64,000 nt of DNA from Flabesymbios commensalis. Its lineage: Eukaryota > Annelida > Polychaeta > Terebellida > Flabelligeridae. The position numbers were made by a program, and so were the translations under genes. Of the stretch, positions 12,058-25,400 are shown piece after piece. The stretch's first letter is position 1, and each line of letters starts with the position of its first letter. The stretch lies in contig OZ024907.1 in the NCBI GenBank assembly GCA_964017125.1, positions 24,304,476-24,368,475 on the forward strand, given 5' to 3'. The notes beneath the pieces were generated by a model. It saw only the letters and a program-made list of their open reading frames with translations, had not been told where the DNA came from and searched no databases.

Positions 12058-12837
12058 TACCAAATAACATCCACCAATTTCACATTTAGGTTTGTATAGT
12101 ATCTCATGATAATGACCAGTGCACCTAAAACAACAGTTATTAATTTTTTTTCCTTACCAGTGGTTGCGCAGGATATATGCACTTTGTTATCAGGATCACC
12201 TGCGAACATGGAATTTTTGGGAATGTGAAATTCCTAACTTTTTCATGGAAAACAAAATCTTGGACTGCGGAATTCTTATACACATAGTGGGCAAGATATG
12301 GTTAAAATTATTATTAAAATTATGCAACAGACAAGAAACAGGACAAATGCTTGGGACATTAGTGGCTTTATACACTTGCATTTAATGTTATGTGAGCAGA
12401 ACCCATAGTAAATGGTAATTATTTTTTTTTGTGTGTTTTTTTAGGTTCCTTTATATGCCTTGGGAAATCATGGATACTTTACCAGTGGAAGTTTTAAGGC
12501 AACAAATTTCTTGGTATTCCAGTACCACAAATGGGACATCACAAAATTATATTATAAATTGTTCTGTGTACACCGATTAGTCCAATGCCTGCATTATTAT
12601 ATTTATTGGTTAAAATAAGTTGTTTGCAATCTACTACAAATAGTTAATTAAGCTATTAAAACTTGCAGGATTTTCTAAGTGACAACAATATTGATAGAAA
12701 AAAGTCGGAATGAACTGATTTATGTATGTACTTTATAAACAAAGTGAAATTGATGTATTTTATTATATCTTCCTTTTCCTGTTTTAATTCTGCATTGTTT
12801 TGCTTTATTGTCATTTAAATGGTCTAGGGATCAAGTG
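12058..12837. other. COX17 3' flank
   Basis: AT-rich and non-coding; the COX17 3' untranslated region must start here. No single polyadenylation signal stands out. Candidate AATAAA words lie at about 12886 (inside a repeat) and 14270-14275. Confidence 0.4.
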
Positions 12838-12990
12838 ATCAAAGTGAAGTCCATGTTGAACCAAGTATGGTATTCTTCCACCAACCAAATAAAGGGTGGA
12901 TCAGCCTGCCACATAATGAGATCAGCCAATCACAAATCGAGTTCAATTAGGGGGTAGAATACCATACTTGAACCCATACTTCAATGTTGA
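12838..12990. mobile_element. Small foldback element near COX17 3' end
   Basis: AAGTATGGTATTCT near 12864 is matched by its inverted copy AGAATACCATACTT near 12955. The outer bases (CATGTTGAACC against GAACCCATACTTCAATG) are only loosely matched. It is about 150 bp with no coding capacity. Confidence 0.5.
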
Positions 12991-15104
12991 TTTCCCTTCA
13001 GAAAAATGTATTTCGCCATTTTTTTGGATAACATTTTGCACAAAAACAATTGAAAAATTAAAATCTTGAAATGTTATGTCACTTTATGTAGTTGATATCG
13101 TTAATATGCGGACTGTTAATATAATAGTTATGTGGTTTAATATTATTTTCAAATAAGATTCAGATTAAAATCACAAAACTCAATACCCATAAATCTATCA
13201 GAGGCCTGAAGAATTTTCAGGATAGGAGGATACTTCTGTGTGTATCCTTGTCACCTTCCATTATCATGTTTTAAATCTGATATTGTGAAAAATGTTGTAA
13301 AAAAAAATTCTTTTGTTTTATTAACTTGAAATTGTATTTCTTGACTCCTATATTTTTATACACAATTATCTTTTTCAAAATAATAAAATCAAATATTTTT
13401 TACTTCACTTGACTTCTAGGCCATTGATTTTATATCACATGATTGTCATTGCAGTCAATTATGTATTATTGATCATGTCGATCCTGGTGTGCCTGTTTTT
13501 AGGATCGGGAATGTGTGTGTTGTGTTTTTTTTAAGATTTGTTTTACAATTTGTGTAAACTAATGTTTTATCTTAAGTCATAGCTACATATACAAGAAGTA
13601 ATAGCAAAAAGCAGATAATGCCACAGGTAATGCCAGTAGCTGAGGAACTGGTGCGGTTGTGATACTGGATATGTTTTTACTTGTTATAATAAATTGAAGT
13701 GGAAATGTTTATTGATGAATGTTTCATATAAACTTAAATGCTTAACTAATTGCTGAGTATCCAGTTAAACTGGACGATGTTCCAATTCCAACTCCGGTAA
13801 TTTGGAGATGGCGTTGGACTGAAGTCCCCATTTTGACTTGGTTACTGCTACTTGATGTCATTCATTCATTTCAAATGGATATTTCTGACCAAATTACCAG
13901 CTTTATACTGAATGAAAATGAACAGTTTGCACATTTTAGTACGCCATTTGAGCCAAAATTCTTTTCGCGATTACCAGGCTACTCTGATTATTTGATGTGT
14001 CATCGCATTGTAAAGTTTTGGTGGAAAAATTACAATTATCTAACATTTGAAAAATACATTTATATATTGTTTATTTAGTAAGTTTAAATACTGCAATCTC
14101 TATTTGACATTATAGTGGAACTCAAAACAATCTTGTAAAATTCAGCTAAAAGAATATAATTAGGATGCAAATAAAACAACTTGCACTCATTTGTATCTCT
14201 GAAGAAACTAATGATTGTAGGCCTATCTGAACATGATGAATGAGAGAAATGTTTGCTGTTAAAATGATCAATAAAATTAAATGCTCATTTATGATCGTTA
14301 TTATTTAATGCTATTATTATCTATAACCTGGCTGCTGGCAGTTTGTTTCTAAATGACAGCCCAGCTGGTGTGGTGGTAAAAAAGCTGCACTTTGTCACGC
14401 TGAAGCTCACGTGTTTCCCCCCCCCCCTCACTCTGATGTTAAGTTTTCAGTAAAATAAAATGTTACCCAGCTCAATGAATGATTTGTCCACATACCTTAG
14501 ATGGCTGAATATGAGGTTGATATAAAGCACGGGAAATTGGGATGTGTCTATGCGGTGACAATCACTGCCTTGTCTATACTTCTACTGAGGGAAGGAAACT
14601 TTCAAGTCCTTATCATTTTAAAATGAGAAATGGAATATGTAGACTTTTGTTTTCTAACAAACAAATGCTACTATGTCATACCTAGTTCTTGTAGCAAATT
14701 ATTAATGAACTTTCAAACGGAAATCTCATAATTTACGTGCAATAATACACATTATACGAGCTCGATTCTCACAGAAGCACTATTTGCAACAAAATGAGAC
14801 ATGTAGTGAATAATACACTGCAGTATTCAGCTTACTATTATATTGAGAAGTTACTGCCTTTTGGGTAAAGGAAGGTAGTTTTCGCATAAATGCGAAATTG
14901 GTAAAGGAAGAGTTAAAACAGGTCAGTAATCTCGATTCGTTGTTTCATATTTCATAATATTTACTTCTGATAGACCCCACTCCTTAGAAAGTTTACCTTG
15001 CTGCGCATGTGGGTGGGCCTACAAACTGTGTCAATGAATTGTGACGATCCACCTACAGTCGACTCTCACTAAACGGTCAGATCACCAATGCGGTCAGATC
15101 CTCA
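12991..15104. other. AT-rich intergenic sequence
   Basis: No gene, array or inverted-repeat element is evident. A C run lies at about 14408-14420. The open frame at 13833-14078 has no recognisable protein character. Confidence 0.45.
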
Positions 15105-15560
15105 TTACGGTCGATTTTTTTCGGCCATTATTGAGCTTGTCCGAGAACTGCTTATTAGTAACATGCATAACAAACTTGAAGAGGATATGTGAAAAACTTT
15201 TCAACTTATCGCGCCCACAAGGTCAAATTATTGACGTAAAATGTGAAAAATCGCAATAAATCGGCCATTTTTTTTTTTTTCGGCCATTATTGAACTTGTC
15301 CGAGAACTGGTCATTAGTAACATGCATAACAAATTTGAAAAGGATACGTGAAAAACTTTTCAAGTTATCGCGCCCACAAGGTCAAATTATTGACGTAAAA
15401 GGTGAAAAATCACAATAAGTCGGCCATTTTGAATTTTTTTTCAGCGGCGGCCATTATTGAACTTGTCCGAGAAGTGGTCATTAGTAACATGCAAAACAAA
15501 TTTGGGAAGGAAACATGAAAAACTTTTCAAGTTATCGCGCCCACAAGTAAATGTTAACGC
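15105..15560. repeat. Tandem array, about 165-bp unit with CGGCCATT core
   Basis: Three units carry CGGCCATTATTGAACTTGTC, GAGAACTGGTCATTAGTAAC, CTTTTCAAGTTATCGCGCCC and TCAAATTATTGACGTAAAA in the same order. The same unit appears twice more at 22325-22600, within RWDD1. Confidence 0.8.
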
Positions 15561-15639
15561 CAACGCCGACGACGCCGAACTTCAATTGCAATAGCCCACC
15601 TTTTTTAATTAAAATTAAAAGGCGGGCTAAAAAACAGTA

Positions 15640-15936
15640 TTTTTATTTTCGTTTTTTAATATGACCATATGATGTAAACATGTCCATAGACAAGAACTGC
15701 AAAAGTTTTTTTTATTTTTGTGTTGCGCATTCACCAGTTAAGCGAGATATAAAGATTAAATTCCCCTATTCTTATTTTAGACATTCTTAGCTTTTAACTG
15801 ATAAATGCCCAACACAAAAATGTGAAAAAATTGCAGTTCTAGTCTATGGAAATGGTTACATCATATGGTCATATTAAGAAGCCAAAATAAAATCTCCGAT
15901 TTTTTTATGATTTTAGCCTGATTGAGTCGCTTTGAT
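15640..15936. mobile_element. Palindromic MITE (TTAAAGGGACTGGCC family), degraded copy
   Basis: Both arms contain ATATGACCATATGATGTAA, the TCCATAGAC..AGAACTGCAAAAG word and GCGCATTCACCAGTTAAG or its complement, folding back around 15790. It matches the intact copy at 59904-60278, but the TTAA-flanked ends are eroded. Confidence 0.65.
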
Positions 15937-16898
15937 TTAATTTCATGGTGAACTGTTGCCGAGATCGCGTATAAAGAAAACATAAATAGCCTATGTTAAA
16001 GACTAGTCTAGTCTACAGCACTTAAAGTTGATGGGTCCCTAACTGTGTTTTCGACCAAAAACGCTTTTTGCAAAAAAAAAAAGAAATAAATTTATTTGGA
16101 ATTTCGGAACCTGAAGTTCGCGGAACTTGAAGTTGGGAACTTGACTTCCCGGAACTTGTTTTAGGATAGGCCTATCCCGCCGGGGCCTATCTCTATAATT
16201 TGGGCCGACTTGGTAGAAGTGTCCCATCATTGAAGCAACACTGGGTTACACAGCTACACTTCTCACTTCACCCCCGCAACACGAGATATTGACACAAAGT
16301 TGTTTTAAACAGGGAGGTCTTTACACCTCCCTGGTTTAACTTGCCCTCTGAGCTAGCCTGGTGCTGTCCTACTTTAGCTACGCTGTCAGATGATCTAAGA
16401 TAAGAACTGATCTAAGATAGTAGACAGGTTGTATTGTAAGGTTTTCATATGGAAACTTTTAGGCCTATCATTGCAATATATTGCATCTGGATCATAATGA
16501 ATTTGTTTTTAAAAATGAAACGCATGCAAACTTTCCGCAACCTGAATTAAATTATGTAACCGTTCTGAACGGACCCCATAATAATTAACTAAATAGGCTT
16601 ACATTTTAGACCATAGTCCAGTAACTGACGCAATTTACTCCTGAGAAACAAATGGTGCGCTACAGGTAACCCACATGGGTGTAACAGCTGACGGTACCCT
16701 ATTGAGAGGGCACAGACGCTGATAAAATTATTAGAGAAAGCAAAATAACTGAAGAAATTGTAAGCTTATTCAGAAACACCCGTTGCCAGGTTTACTGGAA
16801 ATAGAATTTGATAACAATTGAGAGAAAACTACATCAGTACGTGTAGGCCTACTGCCGTTTTTGACAAGATATCTTTGGGCACACACACACACACCAGC
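15937..16898. other. Unassigned intergenic sequence
   Basis: Contains a short inverted pair around 16310-16335 (GGGAGGTCTTTACACCTCCC) and a GGAACTTGAAGTT word ladder at 16100-16160. No coding signal is seen. Confidence 0.35.
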
Positions 16899-17085
16899 AC
16901 TCAATGTTGCTTTAATGTTGGGTCAACGTCGCAGCCGGTGGCCCAGAAAACGGTTTGTGAACATGTTAACCCTTACCCAGAAAACACAAAACATTTGTAT
17001 AACATTTGTACAATGTTGGACCAACGTCGAAAACGTTTGGCCGACGTTGTACAAATGTTAAGCAAATGTTTTGTGCTTGCTGAGT
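16899..17085. repeat. CCCAG-type hairpins, two adjacent copies
   Basis: The first (about 16899-16955) is a half copy with TTAATGTTGGGTCAACGTCG. The second, 16976-17085, runs from CCCAGAAAACACAAAACATT through GTTGGACCAACGTCG to TTTTGTGCTTGCTGAG. It belongs to the subfamily with ACATTTGTATAAC also seen at 33119-33226. Confidence 0.65.
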
Positions 17086-17230
17086 AGACCACTGATGTCG
17101 ATTGCAGTAGACATTCTGTGTTTTTATTAGCACCTGTATAACCCCTGATAGCAAGCTGTTCACAGTAAAATATGCCTTCAATTTTGAAACACTAATATAT
17201 ATTGGGAGTTAAATTTCACAAATGACATAA

Positions 17231-17325
17231 ATTTTCAGTCACTTGAAGTTGTGTAGCGCGGTAGCGAGACACAACTTCAAGTGATTGAAAATTTAAATTG
17301 AATAGCTCGGTGATCTAAGGGTTAA
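17231..17325. mobile_element. TTAA-bounded CACTTGAAGTTGTG hairpin, copy a
   Basis: TCACTTGAAGTTGTGTAGCG is followed at once by its near-complement GCGAGACACAACTTCAAGTG. The right end is AAGGGTTAA. A left TTAACCC cannot be placed with certainty; one at 16965 would make the element include other repeats. Confidence 0.5.
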
Positions 17326-17689
17326 TAATTTATTGGAATGAATTCCAATAATGTGAAAACGTTGTGCCACAAAAGTGATGTAAATATACGATATAATAAT
17401 ATTTATTTTATTATACATTCTGTGTTACGTAAATCGCTTACGTTTATTGATAATGAATATACATGTATTAAGAATTAGATCAGGTTATAGCTTGATCAAG
17501 TATAAATAGATAGATACCCCGTAGATAGATATTTTATTGATGACAGACCTTTTATGTAGATTTACGTTTGCTTAAAATGATAATTCATGTAGGTCTGCAC
17601 GATGTAGACCTATGTTTCCCTCACCAAGAACAGCGAGAACTTTATAATTATATAGGTCTTAATATTAAAAAAGGTGTTGAGTTGTTGCA

Positions 17690-18180
17690 CCTACAAAAAA
17701 CTGAAGTTGATCAGGGGCGGCCATTTTGAATTTCAGCAATACCTAAAAAAATCATCTGCACATCTCCATATCGTTGTGAATGTGATTGTAAAATGTGAAT
17801 AATTTCGGACTAGTTTTTTTAGTTTTTGCGCCCACCAAAAAGTTGATTCGTGTCGGCCATTTTAACTTTCAGTAAAGCCTTGAAAAATCACCTGCACATT
17901 TCCTTATCGTGGGTAATGTGATTGTAAAATTTGAATAATTTCGGACTTTTTGAGTTTTAGCGCCTACAAAAAAATTGAAGTTGATCCGTGGCGGCCATTT
18001 TGAATTTCAGTAAAACCATGAAAAAAACACAGGCACCTCTCCATATCGTGGGGAATGTGATAGTAAGATTTGAATAATTTCTGACTAAGTTTTAGAGTTT
18101 TTGGACCTCTGGTGGCCATTTTGAATTTCGGTAGCATCTTAAAAAAATTATAACTATGCAAACTGACTGAAACGGCTGAG
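17690..18180. repeat. Tandem array, about 140-bp unit with GGCGGCCATTTTGAATTTC
   Basis: Between three and four units share AAATTGAAGTTGATC, GGCGGCCATTTTGAATTTCA, a CATCTCCATATCGT word and TGAATAATTTCGGAC. The core is shared with arrays at 15105, 20880 and 22325, although the rest of the unit differs. Confidence 0.75.
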
Positions 18181-18499
18181 AAGATGCCACGAATCAAAGG
18201 AGTTAACAGCCATATACTGGGGTCAACTTGCGATCAGTGGAAAAAAATTCCCAGACATGGAAATAGAGTACAAAATATGTAATTGTAAAAAATAAGTATT
18301 TGTAAAAAATATGACGGCGCCAGAGGACAGATGGATCAAGCCGAGGACATCAATACTCTCTCTGGCAGTGGGTTAAACATGAAATGCCTCAGGTATTGTT
18401 CCGAGATTTAATAGTTGCTTTAGGAGCTAATTAGCTAATAAATCACCACAACAATGTACCGTACCCGGTGCCGGTTAAAGATGGACTTGCTCATCAGCT

Positions 18500-18736
18500 T
18501 AACTTTCTACCCCTAACCCGCTAAACGTGACTAGTCGTTTTTATTCTGTTTATTTGCCAACCAAATCACTGTTATTTGGAATAAAATTAGTGTTTAAACA
18601 TCAGGATTTGCAGATGTTTGGTTTCAAAATCAAAAACAAATATTTCACTCACTTTGAAGTCGTGGGTCGTGCTATTGAAACAAAAATTCAAGTGGGTGAA
18701 AATTGAAATAAATAAACTTAGCGGGTCAACAGCTTA
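18500..18736. mobile_element. TTAA-bounded CACTTGAAGTTGTG hairpin, copy b
   Basis: Contains CACTTTGAAGTCGTGGGTCG and the inverted partner ATTCAAGTGGGTGAAAATT, preceded by ATTTGCAGATGTTTGGTTT. That word is the complement of the AACCAAACAT.TGCAAAT stretch in the copies at 26845 and 32066, so this copy is inverted relative to them. Confidence 0.5.
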
Positions 18737-18957
18737 ACTTTTAAGCCATAAAATACTGATCGTGTCTATAACTATTTTTCTTTATATGTCCCTCAAATGA
18801 AAAAAATGGGCATTAAATTTACTAGATTAGTATATGTTTAAATACCAGTTTTATAAATACATAACTTTAACCACTTGAAGTTGTGAGTCGCACTACAGAG
18901 ACAAAACTTCAGGTGGCTAAAAATTTAAATTCTTTAACTTGAAGGTTTAAGGGTTAA
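18734..18957. mobile_element. TTAA-bounded CACTTGAAGTTGTG hairpin, copy c
   Basis: A 224-bp segment from TTAACTTTTAAGCC to AAGGGTTAA. The central hairpin is CCACTTGAAGTTGTGAGTCG with AAAACTTCAGGTGGCTAAAA. It abuts copy b and shares its TTAA. Confidence 0.55.
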
Positions 18958-18963
18958 GATTGC

Positions 18964-19045
18964 CTGAGAACACAGCCAATGTTGTTTTAATGTGGAGCCA
19001 ACGTCGTAGATGGTGGCCCAACATTAAAACAACATTGTCGCCCCT
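18964..19045. repeat. CCCAG-type hairpin, internal part
   Basis: CAATGTTGTTTTAATGTGG, then CCAACGTCGTAGATGGTGG, then CCCAACATTAAAACAACATTG. The arms are mutually complementary. The outer ends are degraded. Confidence 0.6.
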
Positions 19046-19386
19046 GATTAAATTATGTGATAAAAGATAAAACATTTGGATTGTTATAATCAATTTTAAT
19101 AAGAATCATGTTAAAATACATGTACTGTACATATATCCTAGTCCAATCAATAATTTTGAAACTGATAATTTTTAGTTTGCAATACATGATCAATTTCTAT
19201 ATGCTCATAATAATGATGCAATGAAACAAGTGAAGTAATGGTATAGAAAATATACTTATCATGAATAAATAAATGAAGATAATCAGTAACAAATAAAGGG
19301 CGTTTATATAGATGTGATTTATGTACTAATTAACAGGATAATATTGAAACCTTAAGACGTATATTCTAAGTGGGTAGTTAATGGGG

Positions 19387-19466
19387 TCAACTTTCATCGT
19401 CATCTAAGTCAAGGTCTTCTAAATCTTGAAATAATGATTCATCAACTTGTACAGTTTCTCCTCCTT
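19387..19466 (-). CDS. RWDD1: RWDD1 coding exon 7 (terminal)
   Basis: Completes Glu204 and encodes residues 205-229 plus TGA. The acidic C-terminus matches the vertebrate VDESLFQ block but ends at DDDES. The acceptor is ACTTGCAG. Confidence 0.93.
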
Positions 19467-22400
19467 CTGCAAGTACATTAGTATTACATATTGTAAATCT
19501 CAACACTAGATGTCTCTATGACACTGCAAACACAATACATTTTGATGAAATTTCGTCTTATGCCAAAAAGAGTTTTCCTATTCAGGGTCTCTGCCTGGTA
19601 TACATTGTACAGTATTATTTCTTTTAAAGTTCGTCAAAACTTTGTCACATGATTGAATTTTGAATTATGTTGCTAAAACTAAAATACATTAGTCTGATAA
19701 GTTTTTAATAATGAGAAATAAAATTCACTATTAATAAAGCACAAGGCAAGTTGAGGCTTTTTGAGAACCATGATTAAATTAAAATCTAGGTGGTGGGCTA
19801 TTTTCTTTCATGCTTCCATTATTTTACTTATAATTTAAAAATTGCATGAATTTTTTTAGAAATAGCCTATCAAAATATAGTTTTAGGACAATATCAAAGG
19901 CCTTGTAAGACTTATACTCATTTCAACTTTGGCTAAGGTGTAGAAACAATGCAAATGTTAAATTGGTCGATTTTTTACCTTCATCCAAAAATTTAACATC
20001 AGAGTCATCAAGGGTGCTATCTGTCAAAAATAATTCTTTTCCTGCAATTAAAACAAATACTATTTAATTTTAAGTTTAATGGATGAAATATACAATATAA
20101 TACAAATGGCTGTCATTAAGGTGGCAATGTCCTCTGTCTGTAGTTTCGTCAATAACAGACAAAGAAGAAGAGAAACAAAGAGGCCAGCCGGCCACCATAA
20201 TCCCCCGCCCCGCCCACGTGATAGAAATTTTACAGGGTGCATACTTCCCTGAAGTCTCACATTCTGTTCTACAATAATGATCCACCTATCTAGATTGCTA
20301 TGTATATAACAGATATTGAAGTCAATGTTGGTCGCAAGTCAGAATTTTTTAGTTTGAGCAAGTTGCCATTAAGAGGGTATATATATACATGTATATCCCT
20401 CTCTGAAACCATACATTTCTTTTTATAGTATTTATTGGACTGGTACATATCCTATGGAATTTTTGTTCCAAGGGTTGATGCTGTGGATAGATTTAATGCA
20501 TTATCAATGTTGAATTTTGTTAGTAGATTTTAATTTTATGTGTTTTTCTCTAGCCCCAAAAAACATTTTTTACCCTAAAAAGTGACACATTTTTCACGCG
20601 CGGCTGCTCTAAAACTATATTCATGGGGTTTTGAAAGCGGCGCAGCCCCTTCACCGTAAACAGTGATTGTACACAGTTGAGACGATGACTCACTTTGCTT
20701 CCCCTGTGCACGTTTCAAAAACTTTGATAACAATTGGCCCATTTTGTTTTTTGTCTGCCATCTTGAATTTATGCAAATTTGGACAGAATGAATATTATTT
20801 TTTTGGATCAGAAAAATTAAAGAAGTGTACAAATAACTTTTATCATCATCATTTTCCAAATTATGCCAATTTTAAAGGTTAGAGCATCTAACTATCTGGC
20901 ACAGTTTGTCCGGTATCAGGCATATTGAAGTTTATTATGGCCGATAGTCGGCCATTTTGAATTTGATCAAGTTGAACATTTTCAAAGCATATATCCCTAC
21001 CTGCAACCGCACATTTTGTTTTGTAGTAATGGTCTAGCTATATGGCAAGGTTTGTCAGATATCAGGTATATTAAAGTTAATTACGGCCGATAGTAGGCCA
21101 TTTTGAATTTGATCAAGTTGAAAATTTTCAGAGCATATCCCTACCTGAAACCGAACATTTTGTTTTGTAGTAATGGTCTAGCTATATGGCACGGTTTGTC
21201 AGATATCAGGCATATTAAAGTTAATTACTGCCGATAATCGGTCATTTTTAATTTGATCAAGTTGAAAATTTTCAGAGCATATCCCTACCTGAAACCGCAC
21301 ATTTTGTTTTGTAGTAATGGTCTAGCTATATGGCACGGTTTGTCAGATATCAGGCATATTAAAGTTAATTACAGCCGATAGTCGGCCATTTTGAATATCA
21401 GGTTGAAAATTTTCAGAGCATATCCCTACCTGAAACCGCACATTTTGTTTTGTAGTAATGGTCTAGCTATATGGCACGGTTTGTCAGATATCAGGCATAA
21501 GTTAATTACGGCAGATAGTCGGCCATTTTTAATTTGATCAAGTTTAAATTTCTTAGAGCATATCCCTACCTGAAACTGCACATTTTGTTTTATAGTAATG
21601 GTCTAGCTATCGGGTCGGGTTTTCCAGATATTACGCATATGAAAAAAATAATGGCCGATAATTGGTTATTTTCGCCGGCATGACCTAGTTTCTGTCCGAA
21701 TCTTGCCCAATTTCAAACTCATCCGAACTATTGGTGAAATAGATATATGGTAAAAATTTTGGAGCGAGACATAGAAAAATGTTGACTGAATCGCGTTAAC
21801 GAGAAAATTTGTCGATGAGAATTCGCCGCAGGTCGACCATTTTGAATGTGATCAAGTAGAAATTTTTCATGGTAAATCCCTACCTGAAATTACACATTTT
21901 GTTCAATAGTAATGGTCTAGCTATCTGGTCTAGTTTTCCAGATATTATGCATATTAAAAAAATGATCGGCCATTTTGGCCGCCATGACCTAATTTCTGTC
22001 CGAATCTTGCCCAATTTCGAACTCATCGGAACTATTAGTGAAATGGATGTATGGTATAAATTTTGGAGCGATACATTAAAAAAATGTTGAGTGAATCGCG
22101 TTAACGAGAAAAATTGTCGATCTGAAAAAAGTCAAGGTCATAGGGGTCACAGAAAGGTCAAATGTGAAATGAATCAAGCCTTAGTCATGATTACCCTCTA
22201 TGTGAAGTTTAATGTGCATTCCAGTTACGCGAAACAAGTTATAAGTGCTAAAAGTGGCGGACAGACAGACGGACGGGCGGACGCGCCTGGTGACGACAAT
22301 AGGCATCCGCCAAAGTTTTGGCTGAGGCCTAAAAATCACAATTAATCGGCCATTTTGAATTTTTTTTCAGCCATTATTGAACTTAGTAGCATGCACAACA

Positions 22401-25400
22401 AATTTGAAGAAGATACATGAAAAACTTTTCAAGTTATTGCGCCCACAAGGTCAAATTATTGACGTAAAATGTGAAAAATCACAATAAATCGGCCATTTTG
22501 CAATTTTGTTCAGCCAATATTGAACTTGTCCGAGAACTGGTCATTGGTAACATGCATAAAAAATTTGGGAAGGATACAAGTTATGGCGCCCACAAGTAAA
22601 TGTTAATGCCGATGCAGGCTAAAAAGCCTCCCCGTGGTAGGGGGGAGCCTTAAAGTGTTGACATTTAGCTTCTTTGATGCATTGTCATGCAAAAGTTTGT
22701 ATTTAGTGATACATGTAGTTTGATGTATTTATGTCATTCAATTTACCTGTCATTCCTTTAGCTTTTTTCACTAGCTGTCCCTTTTGCCTCTTTATTTCAG
22801 TCATTTCTGCATCAAATTTGGCTTTCCAAGCTAAAAATGTTTCTATAGTCACGCAAGTCCCTTCAAATTTTTTCTGTGGTATAACAAAAACAAAAACAAA
22901 ATTAACATTATTTTGTTTGCTAATCTGGTTTCACAAATTGTCATCAAAGTACATACACTCTCAAATATTTTTCTTTTCTTTCCAAAAAAATATCATTGGC
23001 GGCATATATAATTATGCTCTTAACCACTTCACTTCCAGGCCGTAGTGCATGCCAGGATCCAGAGATCCTGGTGTAACTATAGTAAATCCGACGGGAATTT
23101 CCGCAATGTATGGTTACGTAACATGACGAATGACTACGGAAATTTCCGGCATGTATGGTAGTGAAGGGGTTAAGAGTTATATCAAACAGTGAGTTTTATA
23201 CATTGCACCACATATTCAGAAATCTTGACTGTAGTGTGTAGCAGGACTATTCACTTAAATTTATAACTAGACTGTTCGGGTCAATCGGATGAAATAAAAG
23301 TAATTTAATTGATCAGCTTCTAGAAAACCTAACAGTAGAAAATCTTTATAAAAATGTATTACAGGACCAGTCATTTTAAATCATAGCCATGTTATGGAAA
23401 TTCATATAGGATAAAGTTATTATTGAACTCATCACCTGAAGGGGGTATTTTTGCAGGCAATTTGAGTTGGAGAAGCGCCATTTTCAACCCATCTACCAGT
23501 ATATTACATTTTACGCATGTTAAGTATCAGAGCTATGTAAAAGACATTGTATAAATTTCAGAGCAGCACTCACAGAGATGTTGTGTGTATCATTTTAAGG
23601 GGTAATATTGTGAGAGAGAAATCAGAGTGTTACAGAAAAGGCAAATGCACAAAATATGAGTCGCATTGCACATTTTTCAGAAAATAAATTAAATGCAAAA
23701 TTGTGTAAGAGAAAATTCAAACTTTTTTATGTGGTCCAAACTGCTAGGAATGATTATCATTCAAATCTAAGTTAAAAGATAATTTTCAAAAATAATTGAA
23801 AAACTAATTTTAACACCCCCTTTTGTGTTTTTATTATTGCAAACAAATTTTAAAACTATTGAAAAAACAAGAGAACACACATATTTCTTATTTCATCAAA
23901 AATATGTATTTTTGATTTATCAAAAATATGTTTTGTTTGTGTACATAATGATAGTATTATACCTGCTCTTCAGCAAGTTTTTCATTCTCCTTGTCCAATT
24001 TTTCTTGTTTATTAGCTTCTATATATTCTTCAACCATTGTGGTTATTTTTTCCTGAGCAGCTGATACCAGCGTGAATATCATAGCCATTCCCAGATTTTC
24101 CTCAACCTGAAAACAAAAATGTGAGCATGTGATTAGTGGATAATAAATTGACTAAAGTATATCACCAGCTATTAATCAGAAACATGGCTGTTGAATTCGC
24201 ACATTCATTCAAACTGAATGTGGTTTATAGCCAAACATATAGAGAATTAAATCAAGATATATTTCACATTTGCTACATAATGTGCATATTACTGTTTGTG
24301 GACAGTTAACATAGCAAACATGAGATATGGCCCCAATATTAGGTTATAGCCAACATGACCCATCAGTTAAACCAACACTGTGTAGATCAAGGTGTCGTAA
24401 ATGTTACAGCTTTTCTAAGGATCTGTAACCAGAGATTGAAAGATGTTTATATTAGTGTATGAAATACAGAAATAAATAACAGTTCAGATGGAATTATATA
24501 CAAATCATACAAAAAAAAACAATTTATATATCAAATTTTGAAGTGAAAATTATAAACTGCCTGTGGTCTCTGGTAAATGGTTACGTACAAGACTGTATCA
24601 ACATAGCCTTTGTTTAACATGCAAAGTCCCAGATGCTGAGTTGTTTGAAGCTAAATGCACTTCAGGAAAAATGTATTATTCTAAGCAAACTACTCAGGTG
24701 TATTATCATCATCCATCAATGTTCAAGTTGAAGAGCTCACATGCCTGAAGGTCCTCTGAACAGTAAACACATTAGCAGCTTTCGTCTATTGTGGGTTGAA
24801 AATATTGTAATTAACTTTATTATTAGTATTATTTGTTTTCATTCACGATTGGTACTCATACATGTACACTGTAATATTTTGTATATGTTTGTTCTTTTTG
24901 CTCAGTTTGTCTATTACCATGATTATATTTGAAATAATTATAATGTGATATGTCCTACCAGGTTTTCAGTGTTCCTACAAGTACTTGTGAAATCAAAAGG
25001 CAAATATGTAGTCATTTTCGGACACTTGAAAATCAAGGTAGCGAGGCACAACTTGAAATTTAAAAGTTTAGATAATCCAAGGGTCAAAGCTAAGACAAAG
25101 TAAAAGGGTTATGATTCAGAGAATATTCAGCCTGTTATTCAATGTGTAACCCTTGAAGCACTGAGATATTTTTGTATAAACCATGGAGAGCAAAGGGTTT
25201 TTTTCAATTTGAACCATACGCTTCATTTGAATACCTATGTTAAAGGTCTACGGTCTATACATCAAGATTTTCAAATATTTGTGCTCAGATGAGTATGAAG
25301 TTGTGGGTCGCTGTAGCGAGACACAACTTCGAGTGGGTGAAAACTTAAATAAAATAACTTAGCAGGATAAGGGTTAATAAACCCAACAGATGGTCAATGT

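Noticed and set aside
12119-12385. Extra COX17 exon or an adjacent gene after TTACCAG at 12157
   Set aside because: COX17 is complete with TGA at 12055-12057, and the frame that follows shows no twin-cysteine or other domain.
16818-17181. Three overlapping open frames on both strands
   Set aside because: They span two CCCAG hairpins whose palindromes make similar frames on both strands.
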